A stretch of 64,000 nucleotides of DNA, taken from CAZMNY01 sp964635375. Lineage in GTDB: Bacteria > Planctomycetota > Planctomycetia > Pirellulales > Pirellulaceae. The notes below the pieces were generated by a model that had not been told where the DNA came from, did no database searches, and saw only the letters and a program-made list of their open reading frames with translations. The first letter of the stretch is position 1, and each line of letters begins with the position of its first letter. Shown here one piece after another: positions 36,691-47,400 of the stretch. A program made the position numbers and the translations under genes. The stretch lies in contig CAZWOU010000008.1 in the NCBI GenBank assembly GCA_964635375.1, positions 13,688-77,687 on the forward strand, in the 5' to 3' direction.

Positions 36691-36791
36691 AGGACCGAAG
36701 GGTCCCCGCGCCAGCCCAGGGAAAGCGATAGGCCCGTTGGGCGAGCACCAGATTGGGCGCTGAGTGGGCAAGCGTTGCCGGGCGCTGGGCT
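36691..36791. repeat. Hairpin-rich intergenic repeat, diverged copy
   Basis: Contains GGACC/GGTCC around CGAAGG (36692-36705), then AGCCCAG (36713-36719) facing CTGGGCT (36785-36791). The CCGAAGGGTC and AGCCCAGG blocks also occur in the long inverted repeat at 55658-55759, so the two may be relatives. Confidence 0.4.
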
Positions 36792-36844
36792 TTGCGCCTC
36801 TGCTGAATCGGCTACCTTGAATGCAGCACAGGCCTACGAACTTG

Positions 36845-37969
36845 ATGGCAAAGGGAAGAGCGTTGGAAGAATCGGATCCAGAATCGTCGTTTTTGTTCTT
36901 GGTGTGCCAAGTGGGCGTGGAGCGTTTGTGCAAGGCGAGGATCGAGTCGCGTTGGCCGGACTACCGATTCGCGTTTTCACGCCCGGGATTTCTGACCTAC
37001 AAGCTGCCTGATGGCCCACTGGCTCCCGGTTTCGATCTGAAGAATGAATTCGTCCGCACCAGCGGGATTTGCATAGGTCGGATCGAGGCGGCGGATGCCG
37101 AGGCAGCCGCCAAGGAATTCTGGGAGCGTTTTGGCGCGTCTTCATTTGACGACATTCACGTCTGGCAACGCGACGAACGCAAGGTGGGAGACCGCTTTGA
37201 ACCAGGACTGTCCTCCGCCGCAACCGAGGCCGGCTTGGCAATCGTTAAGGCTCGGCCTCGCCAACCGGAAGGACAACAGTCGTCGCAGCGAAGTCGTAAG
37301 TTTATTCGAGTTAACCAAGTCGCCGATGTCAGCTCGACGGTGATGGACTGCGTGTTGGTCGAACCAAATCAGTGGTGGATCGGTTCGCATCACGTGACGA
37401 CAACGCCTTCGTCATGGCCAGGCGGAGTGCCGCCGATTGAAATCCCAGAGGACATGATCTCCCGAGCGTACATGAAGATGCATGAGGCGATTGCATGGTC
37501 GCGGATTCCCTTTCGGCCGAAAGACTGCTGCGTCGAAATCGGCAGCGCGCCTGGCGGCGCCGCTCAAGCAATGCTCGAACACGGACTTCACGTGATCGGC
37601 ATCGACCCTGCCAAGATGGCGCCCCAGGTTGCCCACCACGCAAATTTTGAACACATTCAGAAGCGGGGCCGGGACGTACAGAGACGCGAGTTGGCGAAAG
37701 CGCGTTGGCTGATGACCGACTCCAACGTGACTCCGACACAGACGCTCGACACCGTTGAAGACATTGTGACCCATAACGCTGTCAACATTCGCGGCATGCT
37801 ACTCACTCTCAAGCTGCCCAATTGGAAGCTCGCTGCGGACCTCCCCATCTACTTGGATCGCATCCGAAACTGGGGCTTTCAATACGTCAGACCTCGACAC
37901 CTGGCTTTCAATCGCCAGGAGATTTGCATCGCTGCCCTGAAAAACAAATCGATGCGCCGCTTCGGCTAG
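36845..37969 (+). CDS. RlmM-like SAM-dependent methyltransferase
   Basis: 374 aa from the ATG at 36845 (an upstream in-frame start adds eight residues). The N-terminal half (FLFLVCQVGVERLCKARIESRWPDYRF) looks like a THUMP-type RNA-binding region, and the C-terminal half is an FtsJ/RlmM-type Rossmann domain with CCVEIGSAPGGAAQAMLEHG (SAM site), VIGIDPAKM and LLTLKLPNWKLA (catalytic Lys region). RlmM methylates the 2'-O of C2498 in 23S rRNA. A 2'-O RNA methyltransferase is likely; the exact target is inferred. Confidence 0.8.
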   Translation: MAKGRALEESDPESSFLFLVCQVGVERLCKARIESRWPDYRFAFSRPGFLTYKLPDGPLAPGFDLKNEFVRTSGICIGRIEAADAEAAAKEFWERFGASSFDDIHVWQRDERKVGDRFEPGLSSAATEAGLAIVKARPRQPEGQQSSQRSRKFIRVNQVADVSSTVMDCVLVEPNQWWIGSHHVTTTPSSWPGGVPPIEIPEDMISRAYMKMHEAIAWSRIPFRPKDCCVEIGSAPGGAAQAMLEHGLHVIGIDPAKMAPQVAHHANFEHIQKRGRDVQRRELAKARWLMTDSNVTPTQTLDTVEDIVTHNAVNIRGMLLTLKLPNWKLAADLPIYLDRIRNWGFQYVRPRHLAFNRQEICIAALKNKSMRRFG

Positions 37970-38007
37970 ACCGAGCGAGTAATCGATGGCGCCAGTCACT
38001 TGGCCTG

Positions 38008-38045
38008 CGCCAAGATCTCGTTGACTACGCCAAGATCTCGTTGAC
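38008..38045. repeat. 20-bp tandem duplication at a gene end
   Basis: CGCCAAGATCTCGTTGAC is at 38008-38025 and 38028-38045. It spans the stop codon of the minus-strand DUF1501 gene, so the second copy is just downstream of it. Confidence 0.75.
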
Positions 38046-39476
38046 AAGGCGGGGTTGTTCGATGCCGGTGAGCCGTTGGTCGAGACCGTTGCGACGGACA
38101 AAGAGCTGTTCGTGATTCAGGCCGAGGAGGTGGAGCAGAGTCGCGTGCCACTGGGTCACGCTGACTCGACCTTCGACGGCGGCAAAACCGAGTTCGTCTG
38201 TCTTGCCGTGCACGTAGCCGCGTTTCACTCCGCCGCCGGCAAGCCAAGTGCAAATTGCATTCTTGTTGTGGTCGCGACCCGCTTTGGCAGGGTTCTTGTC
38301 GGCCGGCAACTGGGCGATCGGAAGACGCCCCATCTCGCCGCCCCAGATCACCAGCGTGTCATCAAACAGGCCGCGTTGTTTCAAATCTTGGAGCAGAGCC
38401 GCGATCGGCTTGTCCGTTCGGTCACAGGCAGACTTGAGCGAACTGCCGATGTTGTTGTGGTTATCCCAAATCTGCGAATTGATATACAGCTGCACGAATC
38501 GGACTCCGCGTTCGATCAAACGCCTGGCGATCAGGCACCGCCGGCCGTACGACTCGGTTGTCTTCTCATGAATTCCGTACATCTCTATCGTCGATCTCGA
38601 TTCCCCAGAGAGTTCGACAGCGTCACTCGCTTCTAATTGCATACGCGCGGCCAACTCGTAGGTCGCCATGCGGGCGGCGAGCCGCGGGTGACTGGGGCGA
38701 GAGTGGAGATGCAGCGAGTCGAGATCACGAATCAACTGCCGCTGCAAGTCGGTGACTCGACTTGGAACCTTGCCGGCCGACCTCAGATTCAACACGGGCG
38801 AGCCAGTTGCGCGAAAACGAGTCCCCTGAAAAGCGGGCGGCAGATACCCTGACGACCAGTTGTCGATCCCGTTCACCGGCAGGCCGAGTGGGTCTTCCAA
38901 AACAACATAGGCGGGCAGGTTGCGATTCTCCGAACCGAGCCCGTAAGCCACCCACGATCCGATCGTCGGGCGCCCAATGAACTCGCTGCCCGATTGGATT
39001 TTGTAAATCGCCGGCTCATGGGTGAGATTGGTCGTGTGCATGGATCGAATGAGCGTGACGTCATCGACGTGCTTGGCGAAATGGGGCATCGCCTCGGAGA
39101 CATACATTCCGCTCTGGCCGTGTCGAGCAAACTTGAATGGGCTTCGCATCAAGGCGCCCGCGGCCTCCGGAAATTCAACCTCGCCCGCGATCTCGTCGAA
39201 ATAGGGCTCGCCGTGCCGCCGCTCTAACTCAGCCTTGGGATCAAACAAGTCCATCTGGCTCGGGCCGCCGTTCATGAACAGGTGGATGACCGCTTTGGCT
39301 TTGGGCGGAAAGTGCGCGAGGCGGGCGCCGGTGTCATCCGCGACGCCTTGGGCGAAGACTTCGCTCTCGCTTTCCAGTTCAGAGAACGCTGCGGCCAGCA
39401 ATCCGCCGGCGACGCCGCCAAGCAGTGATCGACGATCGCATGTTCGAGCAGTGTAACGATGTGGCGGTGGAAGCAC
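38025..39476 (-). CDS. DUF1501 protein, Tat-like leader
   Basis: 483 aa. The leader is CDRRSLLGGVAGGLLAAAF, twin-Arg type. DUF1501 body: VIHLFMNGGPSQMDLFDPKAEL, IRSMHTTNLTHEPAIYKIQSG, FVQLYINSQIWDNHNNI, VIWGGEMGRLPIAQ and GRDHNKNAICTWLAGGGVKRG. The last part (QWHATLLHLLGLNHEQL) is the usual family C-terminus. The gene follows a DUF1549/1553 gene by 63 bp on the same strand, forming the standard pair. Reaction unknown; likely metal-dependent. Confidence 0.93.
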   Translation of the reverse strand: MLPPPHRYTARTCDRRSLLGGVAGGLLAAAFSELESESEVFAQGVADDTGARLAHFPPKAKAVIHLFMNGGPSQMDLFDPKAELERRHGEPYFDEIAGEVEFPEAAGALMRSPFKFARHGQSGMYVSEAMPHFAKHVDDVTLIRSMHTTNLTHEPAIYKIQSGSEFIGRPTIGSWVAYGLGSENRNLPAYVVLEDPLGLPVNGIDNWSSGYLPPAFQGTRFRATGSPVLNLRSAGKVPSRVTDLQRQLIRDLDSLHLHSRPSHPRLAARMATYELAARMQLEASDAVELSGESRSTIEMYGIHEKTTESYGRRCLIARRLIERGVRFVQLYINSQIWDNHNNIGSSLKSACDRTDKPIAALLQDLKQRGLFDDTLVIWGGEMGRLPIAQLPADKNPAKAGRDHNKNAICTWLAGGGVKRGYVHGKTDELGFAAVEGRVSVTQWHATLLHLLGLNHEQLFVRRNGLDQRLTGIEQPRLVNEILA

Positions 39477-39539
39477 TGGGTATCCTCTCTTGCAGTCGCC
39501 CTTACTTAGTTGCAGCTCGTGGAACTCGCGAAATCGGTG

Positions 39540-42496
39540 TCAGTCGATGTAGATGAACGCAGCCGAGTTCATCAAACTGTGACAGTAAGTCGCAAGCGCT
39601 TTGCGTTCGGCATTCTCAACAGATTCGACTCCGCTCTCCCGCCAAGCCGAGATAAAATCCCTGAACGCTCGACGTGAAACGGATTGCTCCCTTTCGGTCG
39701 GAGGCCGGCCAGCCACAAGCTCGAAAGCGCGTGCGAGCCGCATCTCCGGCTCGAACTCATTGCGAACGCGCCCCGCGAAGTGTTCCGCCAGTTGCTGTAC
39801 GAGGCCATTGTTCATCAGGTGCAACGCCTGGGTCGCAACAAGCGACTCGCGGCGTTGAACGCAATTCGGACTCATCTGCGGAGAGTCGAAATTCTCCAGG
39901 ATGGTTGGCATTTGGGTTCGTCGGTGCAGAACGTAGATGCTGCGACGCCAACTGCCATCGAGCGAGCTCGACACAGACAGCCCGGCCGCGGAGACCTCCA
40001 CGCCGTCCGCCTTGCCGAAAGGCTGTTCGCGCAATCGTCCGCCGACAAACAGCAGCGAGTCTCTCACCATTTCGGCGCTCATCCGCCTCAACGGCATCCG
40101 CGAAAGCAAACGGCCTTCAAGGTCTTTTTCGATCGATTCACTCGAAGCCTGAGAAGTCTGTGAGTAGGCTCGGGACAAGGCAATTCGCCGATGGAGCTTC
40201 TTCAAGCTCCAATCGTCTCGCATGAACTGAACCGAAAGCGAGTCGAGCAATTGGGGGTGCGTAGGCAAATCACCCGCCAGACCAAAGTTTCCCAGCGTGC
40301 CGACAAGGCCGCGTCCGAAGTGGGCCGCCCAGATTCTGTTGACGATCACACGCGCCGTGAGCGGGTGCGAGTCCTGCGTGAGCCAATTCGCTAAGGCCAG
40401 ACGTCGACCAGTTGTTCGTACGCTTCCAAATGTTTGAGCCTCGATGGCGAACGGGTTGGCTGCCGAGACAAGCACCGGCGGCACGGCCGGCTGGACGAAC
40501 GGCCCGGGCTTCAAGTAATCGCCCCTGCGCAGTAGATAGGTCGGCGACGGCTGGCCGCGAGACCAAAGAGCTCGAACTCGCCACGGCGACAGTTTCCGCT
40601 TCTCCAATGCCTTAATTCGAGCCAACTTCGCCTTGGCTTGCTTGGCCTTGTCTTGCTTCGCCTTGTCTTGCTTCGCCTTGTCTTGCTTCGCCTTGTCTTN
40701 NNNNNNNNNNNNNNNNNNNNNNNNNNNNNNNNNNNNNNNNNNNNNNNNNNNNNNNNNNNNNNNNNNNNNNNNNNNNNNNNNNNNNNNNNNNNNNNNNNNG
40801 CCTTGTCTTGCTTCGCCTTGTCTTGCTTCGCCTTGTCTTGCTTCGCCTTGTCTTTCTCTTCCGGTCGGCCCGCCTCGGACGAGTGATGGACTGCGTTCAG
40901 TTCGTCGATCGTCGCCTGCACCGTAGCGTTGTGCTGATCCAGTTGGTCTCGGCTGCCTGAGGGCATCAGCGTCAGCTTGCGATCCTCCGGCATCAGCCAG
41001 TCGTGCTCATCGTAGGCGTCTTTCAAGAGTGCCGACAATCCGTAGTAATCGGTCAGCGAAATAGGATCCGACTTGTGCGAATGGCAGCGGGCGCAGTGCA
41101 AAGTGAGGCCCATTACGGCCGACCCCAGAATCTGGATCTCGTCGGCCACAAGCTCCAAGCGGTCAGGGACAAAATTTGTGATGCCGGCAAACGTGCGGTC
41201 GGGTGCAGTTCGCAAGAAACCAGTCGCGACCAAATTGTCAAAAATCTCCTCGGTGACCGACGCGGGATCGCGGTAGTCACTCAGCTCATCGCCTGCGATT
41301 TGCTCAAGCAAGAAACGCCGGTAGCTCTTGTCCTGGTTGAACGAACGAATCACGTAGTCGCGATAGCGAAACATATCCTCGCGAATTCGATCCTCATTTT
41401 GCGACCCCTCTGAGTCGGCGTAGCCGGCCGCATCGAGCCACACTTGGGCCCATCGTTCGCCATACCGAGGCGACGCGAGCAGGCGGTCGACAACTTGCTC
41501 GCGCGCGGTGGGTGAATCGTCCGCGAGAAAGCTCGCCGCGTCCTCCGGCGACGGGGGAAGCCCAGTGAGGTCGAGCGTCACGCGTCGAAACCAAACTAAT
41601 GGACGGGCTGGAGGTGAGAAAGAGAGTCCTTTCTTCTCCAGCGCGGCGAGCAGAAACGAGTCGATGATCGAGTCGGCTCGGGCGGCGTCTCGGATCGCTG
41701 GCGAAGGCTCCAACCGCGGTGTTTGAAACGCCCAGTGGTCGCTCGAGGGTTTGTCGCTCTCGTCTCTTGACGACTCGGCCCGCAAGGCGCCCTGCTCGAT
41801 CCACATCTTGAGGCGACGTAACTCGGCGTCAGCCATCGGCTTGACGCTGACTTTAACAAGCTGGCGTCGAGGAGGCATGTCGCCCGCTTCAATCCGCTTG
41901 ACGAGCAGACTCGCCTCAGGCTTTCCGGGCACAATAGCCGTTCCCGACTTGCCGCCTCGCAGCATCGATTCTCGAGTTCGCAGGTCCAGCTCAGCCTCTC
42001 GCCGGCGCCCGCCGTGGCAGACCGCGCAGCGGAGAAGCATCAGCGGTATCACATCGTGTTGATCCAGTCGCCGCCCGTGGCCCGCTTGGCGAAACTTGGC
42101 TCCCGATTCGAGCCAGGCTCTTAGCCCATCCCGTTCGCGCGTGCTCAGCTGAGGCGATTTATCCGGCGGCATATCCCCATCGACGATGCGTTGCCAAAGC
42201 GAACTCTCTCGCCAATCCCTGGCGTCGAGCACCGCCCCCGATTCGCCTCCTTCGATCACTCCGCGCGGCGATGTCAAATCTAGCTCGCCTTCCGACTTCA
42301 CCGGACCGTGGCAAGCGGAGCACCTCGCCTTGAGGATCGCCGCCGCCTTTGACTCGAAATAGTGATCTGGATCTTCGGCGCCGCCCATTGCCAGCGAAGC
42401 GGGCAAGGCAACTGCGATCGCGATTGAAACGCGTGCCGCCAGGATCAACTGCGATTGTCCGATGCGCCTTGGCTGACCGCGATGGATGATGAACAT
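39540..42496 (-). CDS. Di-heme DUF1549/DUF1553 exported protein with K-Q-D-K-A repeat, interrupted by gap
   Basis: Starts at the ATG at 42496; leader at about residues 17-37. Two CxxCH sites: C59-SA-C62-H63 and C157-AV-C160-H161, each in a PSD1-like segment (GEGDMPP-type loops). DUF1549 follows (WFRRVTLDLTGLPPSPEDA). At about residue 565 begins a Lys/Gln/Asp/Ala pentapeptide repeat (15 bp) that runs into the 100-N gap and comes out in a different apparent frame; DUF1553 then continues to the TGA at 39540 (VIVNRIWAAHFGRGLVG). The gap size is a placeholder, so one gene is inferred. Charged repeats of this kind between DUF1549 and DUF1553 probably form a coiled or extended linker. Confidence 0.9.
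40700..40799. other. 100-N assembly gap in tandem repeat
   Basis: Exactly 100 N, flanked on both sides by the same 15-bp repeat (GCCTTGTCTTGCTTC). Confidence 0.99.
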
Positions 42497-42508
42497 GGCG
42501 CCACAAAA

Positions 42509-42874
42509 CTAAATGCCAGTACGTTGAAACTCAGATGAAGCGGTGACGACGCCGATGAGGCAACCGAGCGACGGATAGAACAAAGCGGTGGCAACGAAAC
42601 CGCCGGTGCTCAGCGCATCGGTCAGGTAGGCGGAAATCACCATGAACAATGTCGCCAATACGGCGCCGGTAATAGCCGACCACATCAAGTTGCTTGTCCT
42701 CATCGCATACAAGCTCGCGAATTGAGCGACGACGCCTATGAGCAAACCGGCGCCGTAATGCCCCATCGAACGGACGGCGGCGCAGTAGGCGCTTAGCGCG
42801 GTGAGGACGCAGAACAATTCCCATAGCGAGTACTGAACCTGCCTCTCCTGGGCAGTGTCGCGGATCATCATCAA
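42509..42874 (-). CDS. Small integral membrane protein, unknown function
   Basis: 121 aa with about four membrane helices (LWELFCVLTALSAYCAAV, AGLLIGVVAQFASLYA, WSAITGAVLATLFMVISAYL and GFVATALFYPSLGCLIGVV). The start QYSLWELFCVLTALSAY resembles many short planctomycete membrane proteins that begin with a QYSLRTLL-type phrase. No enzyme motif. It lies 58 bp after the upstream DUF1501 gene and 12 bp before the di-heme gene, on the same strand, so it may be part of that transcript. Confidence 0.7.
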   Translation of the reverse strand: MMMIRDTAQERQVQYSLWELFCVLTALSAYCAAVRSMGHYGAGLLIGVVAQFASLYAMRTSNLMWSAITGAVLATLFMVISAYLTDALSTGGFVATALFYPSLGCLIGVVTASSEFQRTGI

Positions 42875-42932
42875 CTCCCCGTTTCTTCAAGAGTGTTCTG
42901 CAATGCTCTCTCAATAACCGCCGAAGTTGAGG

Positions 42933-44390
42933 CTAGCTAATCAATCCTCTGACGACATCACCGTGGACATCAGTAAGTCGGTAATCGCGGCCTTGAAAGC
43001 GGAAGGTCAGGCGCAAGTGATCAAAGCCGAGCAAGTGCATGATGGTTGCTTGCAAGTCGTGCACATGTACTTTGTTCTCAGCGACCTGGAAACCAAGTTC
43101 ATCGGACGCGCCGTATTCGCCGGGCTTGCAGCCGCCGCCGGCCATGACCATCGTGTAGCAATCGGGAAAGTGGTCGCGGCCAAGCACTTTGCTTTTCGCG
43201 GTGCGACCTTCTCTAAACGGCGTGCGGCCGAATTCCCCTCCCCAGACAACGAGCGTGTCATCTAGCAAGTCGCGTTGCCTTAGATCAGCAATCAGCGCTG
43301 CGAACGCTTGGTCCATCGGCTTGCATCGATCGGTAAGCCCTTGGCGAATTCCGCGGCTGGCGTTCGTGCCGTGGAAATCCCATCCCCAATCAAAGAGTTG
43401 CACAAACCGCACGTCCCGTTCCACTAATCGCCGAGCGAGCAGGCAATTGTTGGCGAAGCTCGCCGCGCCAGGACTTGCGCCGTACGCTTCAATCGTCTGT
43501 TTGCTCTCTCGGCCAATGTCCATCGCTTCCGGCGCGGACATCTGCATTCGGTATGTGAGCTCATACTGCTCAATACGAGTCGCAGTTTCAGGATCGTCGC
43601 CCGAACGCAATTCGTTCAGCTCGCGCAATGCATCAAGTGTCGCTCGCCGCAGTGCGCGGTCCATTCCTTTAGGGTTGGAAAGATAGAGCACCGGGTCGCC
43701 TTTCGATCGGCACTGCACGCCTTGAAAGATCGAGGGCAAGAACCCGCTTCCCCAACAGTCCTTGCCGCCGCTCGGGCTGACGCCGCCTGATATGAGCACG
43801 ACAAAACCAGGGAGGTTTGCGTTCTCCGTACCCAGACCATAGGTAGCCCAAGCTCCCATCGAGGGCCGGCCTTGTCGCGACGAGCCTGTGTAGAGCAGCA
43901 GTTGAGCCGGCGCATGGTTGAATTGGTCCGTGGTCATTGACTTGATGACCGTCAGTTCGTCAGCCACCTTGGCCAACTGGGGCAACGCATCGGAAACCCA
44001 GAGGCCGTTCTTTCCGGCCTGCTTGAAGGTTCGCGGCGTACCGAGCAGCGTGGGCCGAGCCGAAGTGAAAGCGAACCGTTTGCCGTCGTAGTATTCATCG
44101 GGGCAATCGTCCCCATCGCGTTTCACCAACTCTGGCTTGTAGTCGAGCAGGTCCAAATGCGGCGGCGACCCAGCCATGTGCAAGTAGATCACTCGCTTCG
44201 CCTTGGCCGGGAAATGAGGCTGCTTGGCCGCCAAGGGTGATTTCTTCGGCGCGGCCATGGCTGACGACTCGCCCATGGCGGCTAACGCGAGCGCGCCGAT
44301 GCCGAGTTGTCCTTGCTGCAAGAATTGACGGCGAGTCACCCCCAACAATTGCTGTTGAAGCTCACTTCGGGTTCGCTCTTGTTCGTTCAT
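42933..44390 (-). CDS. DUF1501 protein, Tat-exported
   Basis: 485 aa. A clear Tat motif: TRRQFLQQGQLGIGALALAAMG. DUF1501 core: VIYLHMAGSPPHLDLLDYKPEL, IKSMTTDQFNHAPAQLLLYTG, FVQLFDWGWDFHG, VVWGGEFGRTPF and GRDHFPDCYTMVMAGGGCKPG, ending with the LGFDHLRLTFRFQGRDYRLTD region. It follows the large DUF1549/1553 gene at 44428 by 37 bp on the same strand. Same inferred role as the other DUF1501 proteins: an exported partner of a heme protein. Confidence 0.93.
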   Translation of the reverse strand: MNEQERTRSELQQQLLGVTRRQFLQQGQLGIGALALAAMGESSAMAAPKKSPLAAKQPHFPAKAKRVIYLHMAGSPPHLDLLDYKPELVKRDGDDCPDEYYDGKRFAFTSARPTLLGTPRTFKQAGKNGLWVSDALPQLAKVADELTVIKSMTTDQFNHAPAQLLLYTGSSRQGRPSMGAWATYGLGTENANLPGFVVLISGGVSPSGGKDCWGSGFLPSIFQGVQCRSKGDPVLYLSNPKGMDRALRRATLDALRELNELRSGDDPETATRIEQYELTYRMQMSAPEAMDIGRESKQTIEAYGASPGAASFANNCLLARRLVERDVRFVQLFDWGWDFHGTNASRGIRQGLTDRCKPMDQAFAALIADLRQRDLLDDTLVVWGGEFGRTPFREGRTAKSKVLGRDHFPDCYTMVMAGGGCKPGEYGASDELGFQVAENKVHVHDLQATIMHLLGFDHLRLTFRFQGRDYRLTDVHGDVVRGLIS

Positions 44391-44427
44391 GATTCGCTCT
44401 CATTACGCTCATTATTCTCGCGGCCTG

Positions 44428-47400
44428 CTATTGCTTGACCAGCATTTCGTCCAGGTTAAGCAGCACGTTGGCGACAGTGGTCCAGGCTGCCAACCTAGCG
44501 TAGCCGATCTCGACTTGCTTTCCTTCAAGCGGCCCCAAAGGTTCCGTCGCCAGTTGCTTGGCTCGTTCGGGCGCCGCCTCAAAAATCTCGACCGCGCGGT
44601 GGAACAGTGCGGTTAACTTCTCGACTTCAGCTGCCTTGGGTGAGCGGCTTGTGCAGAGCCGAAAACCGTAGGCGGCTCGCTCGACGTCCGTTCCTGTGTG
44701 GGTTGCCATGCGTCTCGCGAGAGCCTGAGCCGCCTCGACGTAGGCGGGGTCGTTCAACGTGACGAGCGCCTGCAGTGGAGTATTGGTTCGCCCGCGACGA
44801 ATCGTGCAGACGTTTCGCGTGGGCGCGTCGAAGGTGGCCATGGATGGGTAGGGAAGACTTCGCCGCCATGAAGTGTAGAGAGCTCGGCGATGCCGGTCTT
44901 CGCCGGGGCTCGTCTCCCAATCAGTCGATCCTCCGAAGGCCGCCTTTAGCCCAAGCTTCGGCCGCAACGGGCGGACCGACGGGCCATGCATCTTCTTGCT
45001 CAGCAGCCCGGCGACACTCAGCGCCTGATCGCGAACCATCTCAGCGGACAGGCGAAACCGAGGCCCACGAGCCAAAAGGCGATTCTCAGGATCCCGTTCA
45101 ATCAGTGCGGGTGACGCGAACGACGATTGGCGGTAGGTCGACGAACTGACAATCAGCCTCAACAGCTGCTTGACATCCCAGTCTCTGTCCATCAATTCCA
45201 CTGCCAGAAAGTCGAGCAAACCTGGGTGCGAAGGCAAGTCGCCTTGGGACCCAAACTCTTCGCTCGTAGCAACAAGTCCAACCCCGAAGATCTGCTCCCA
45301 ATACCGGTTGACGACAACTCGAGCGGTAAGCGGATTCTTCTTGTCGACAAGCCAGCGGGCGAAACCCAATCGGTTCATCGGGGCATTCTTGGGGTAGGCG
45401 TGAAACGCGGTGGGCGTGCCTTCATTGACAACATCCGTCGTCACCATGAAGTTGCCGCGGATCTGAATCTTCGTCGTGCGACGCTTGCCTTTCGCCAGTT
45501 CCGTCATCACCGGCGTTGTCGTCGCCTTGATCGCCGCCTTTCGCTTCTCAATCGCCGCGATCTCATCGATCAAAGCCTTCGAGGGCTTGTCGATCGATCG
45601 GTAGAAATCGAGCATCGCTTTGTTCTGTATCGAAGTGCGATTGTCGGCGACAACATTCAGGGCATCGCTGACCGCGTTGGGCAGCAGGTAAATCGGTCGG
45701 GGCGTAGAAGAGACGGAGAGTCTGAATCGTCCCAACAAGCTTCCTTCCCCATAATTCTGCTTGAGCAAGACAACGAGCTTGCCGTCAGCATCGAATTTAA
45801 TCGGCGAGTCGAGCACAAATGCGGCGGCGTTGGCTTTGCCGGTCTCGCCGCCAACCGCCCAGCCCCATTTGGCGCCCTTGGCGTCGCGGTCGATGGAGGA
45901 CGAGGCGTGCCAGGCGGCGTAGGGATTGCCACCGCTCGTAGCTTGCGCGTACGACTGCGAGGCGGCTACGAAGTCAACGCCGGAAAGGCCGTCAAGCGAA
46001 GCTGTGTGCTCTCGCTTCGGCGCCTTCGCGTTGGTTTGAGTCCAGACGATGTTTCGATCCGAATCCAAGAGGGAGACGACGAACCCATCGAGTCGGGACT
46101 GCAGATTGTTGTCCGTGCGATTCCAGATATCGATGCGATCCACGTCCGCATCCCGCCCAAGGTCCAATTCCCACCAGGGAGACTTGTCACCCGTCGCCGT
46201 GTGGCTGACGCTCTTGGCCTCGTAGTCGCCGTCGGTATTGCCGTCAATGGCCAAGCTCGCCAGTCCGTCAAAACCGGTTGTCGACTGTTTGGCTTTCCCC
46301 TTCGCAGCGAGATTTTCAGCACCCGAGAAGACTTGAACTTCAGCCATATGGAGGAAGCGATTCAGACCAGGAAGAGCGATTCGCACAAATCGGCCGCGGC
46401 GCGATTGCCCATCACCGGGTCCAGCCGACAAGACAATTTCGCTGAGTACAAAGTTGCCGCCTTCCGCGCGTCCCGGTCCGCCGCTCGGCAGGGGCTTGGC
46501 GGAATCAGACGCCGCTGGCAGAACCTCCAAACGCAGGGCCGAGATGGGTTGGCCGTCCGCGGCAAATTCCAATCGGTATGTGTCTTTATCCGCTCGGACA
46601 CCGCTCGCGTGCACTCGATGCTCGTCGTCGATCTCAAAGTCCGCGCCGGCTGACGACGAGACGCGGAGCGGTTTGATCGAACGCCATTTGGCCCGCTTGA
46701 AACGCTTCTCCCAATCCGCCAACCGCTGTTGAACAACTTCCGTCGGCGGCGTCAGCTTGAGTTTCAAGCCGTCGATCATCTCTTGCAGTTTCGCCCGCTG
46801 CTGTTCTTGTTCTTCGCTAAAGACTCGCAGCAGAGGAGATTCATCCGCCCGGTCCGCGTCGGCTGTGTTGTTGAAGAAGGCGTAAATGCGGAAGAAGTCT
46901 TTCTGTGACAGGGGATCATACTTGTGGTTGTGGCATTGGGCGCAGCGAATCGTCGCGCCCATCCAAACTTGCATCGTGGTGTTGACGCGGTCGATGATGG
47001 CGACGTTGCGGAATTCTTCATCGCTTGTGCCGCCTTCGCTGTTGGTCAGCGTATTGCGGTGAAACGCGGTCGCGATTTGCTGCGCAGGCGTCGAGTTCTC
47101 TAGCAGATCGCCGGCGAGTTGTTCGATGGTGAATTGATCAAAAGGCATGTTGTTGTTGATCGCCTTGATGACCCAATCGCGGTACATCCAGATCGAACGT
47201 GGCGGATCATTCGCGTAACCGGCGGAATCAGCGTAGCGCGCCAAGTCCAACCACATCGAAGCCCAGCGCTCTCCGAAAGCAGGCGATGCGAGCAGCCTGG
47301 TCACCAGTTTCTCGTAGGCTTTCGGATCACGGTCTTCGACGAACTGGGCGACTTGCTCCGGAGTCGGCGGTATGCCGGTCAAGTCCAAGGCCAGACGACG

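Noticed and set aside
40633..40886. CRISPR-like or microsatellite array
   Set aside because: 15-bp repeat is in frame within a DUF1549/1553 gene; no spacers.
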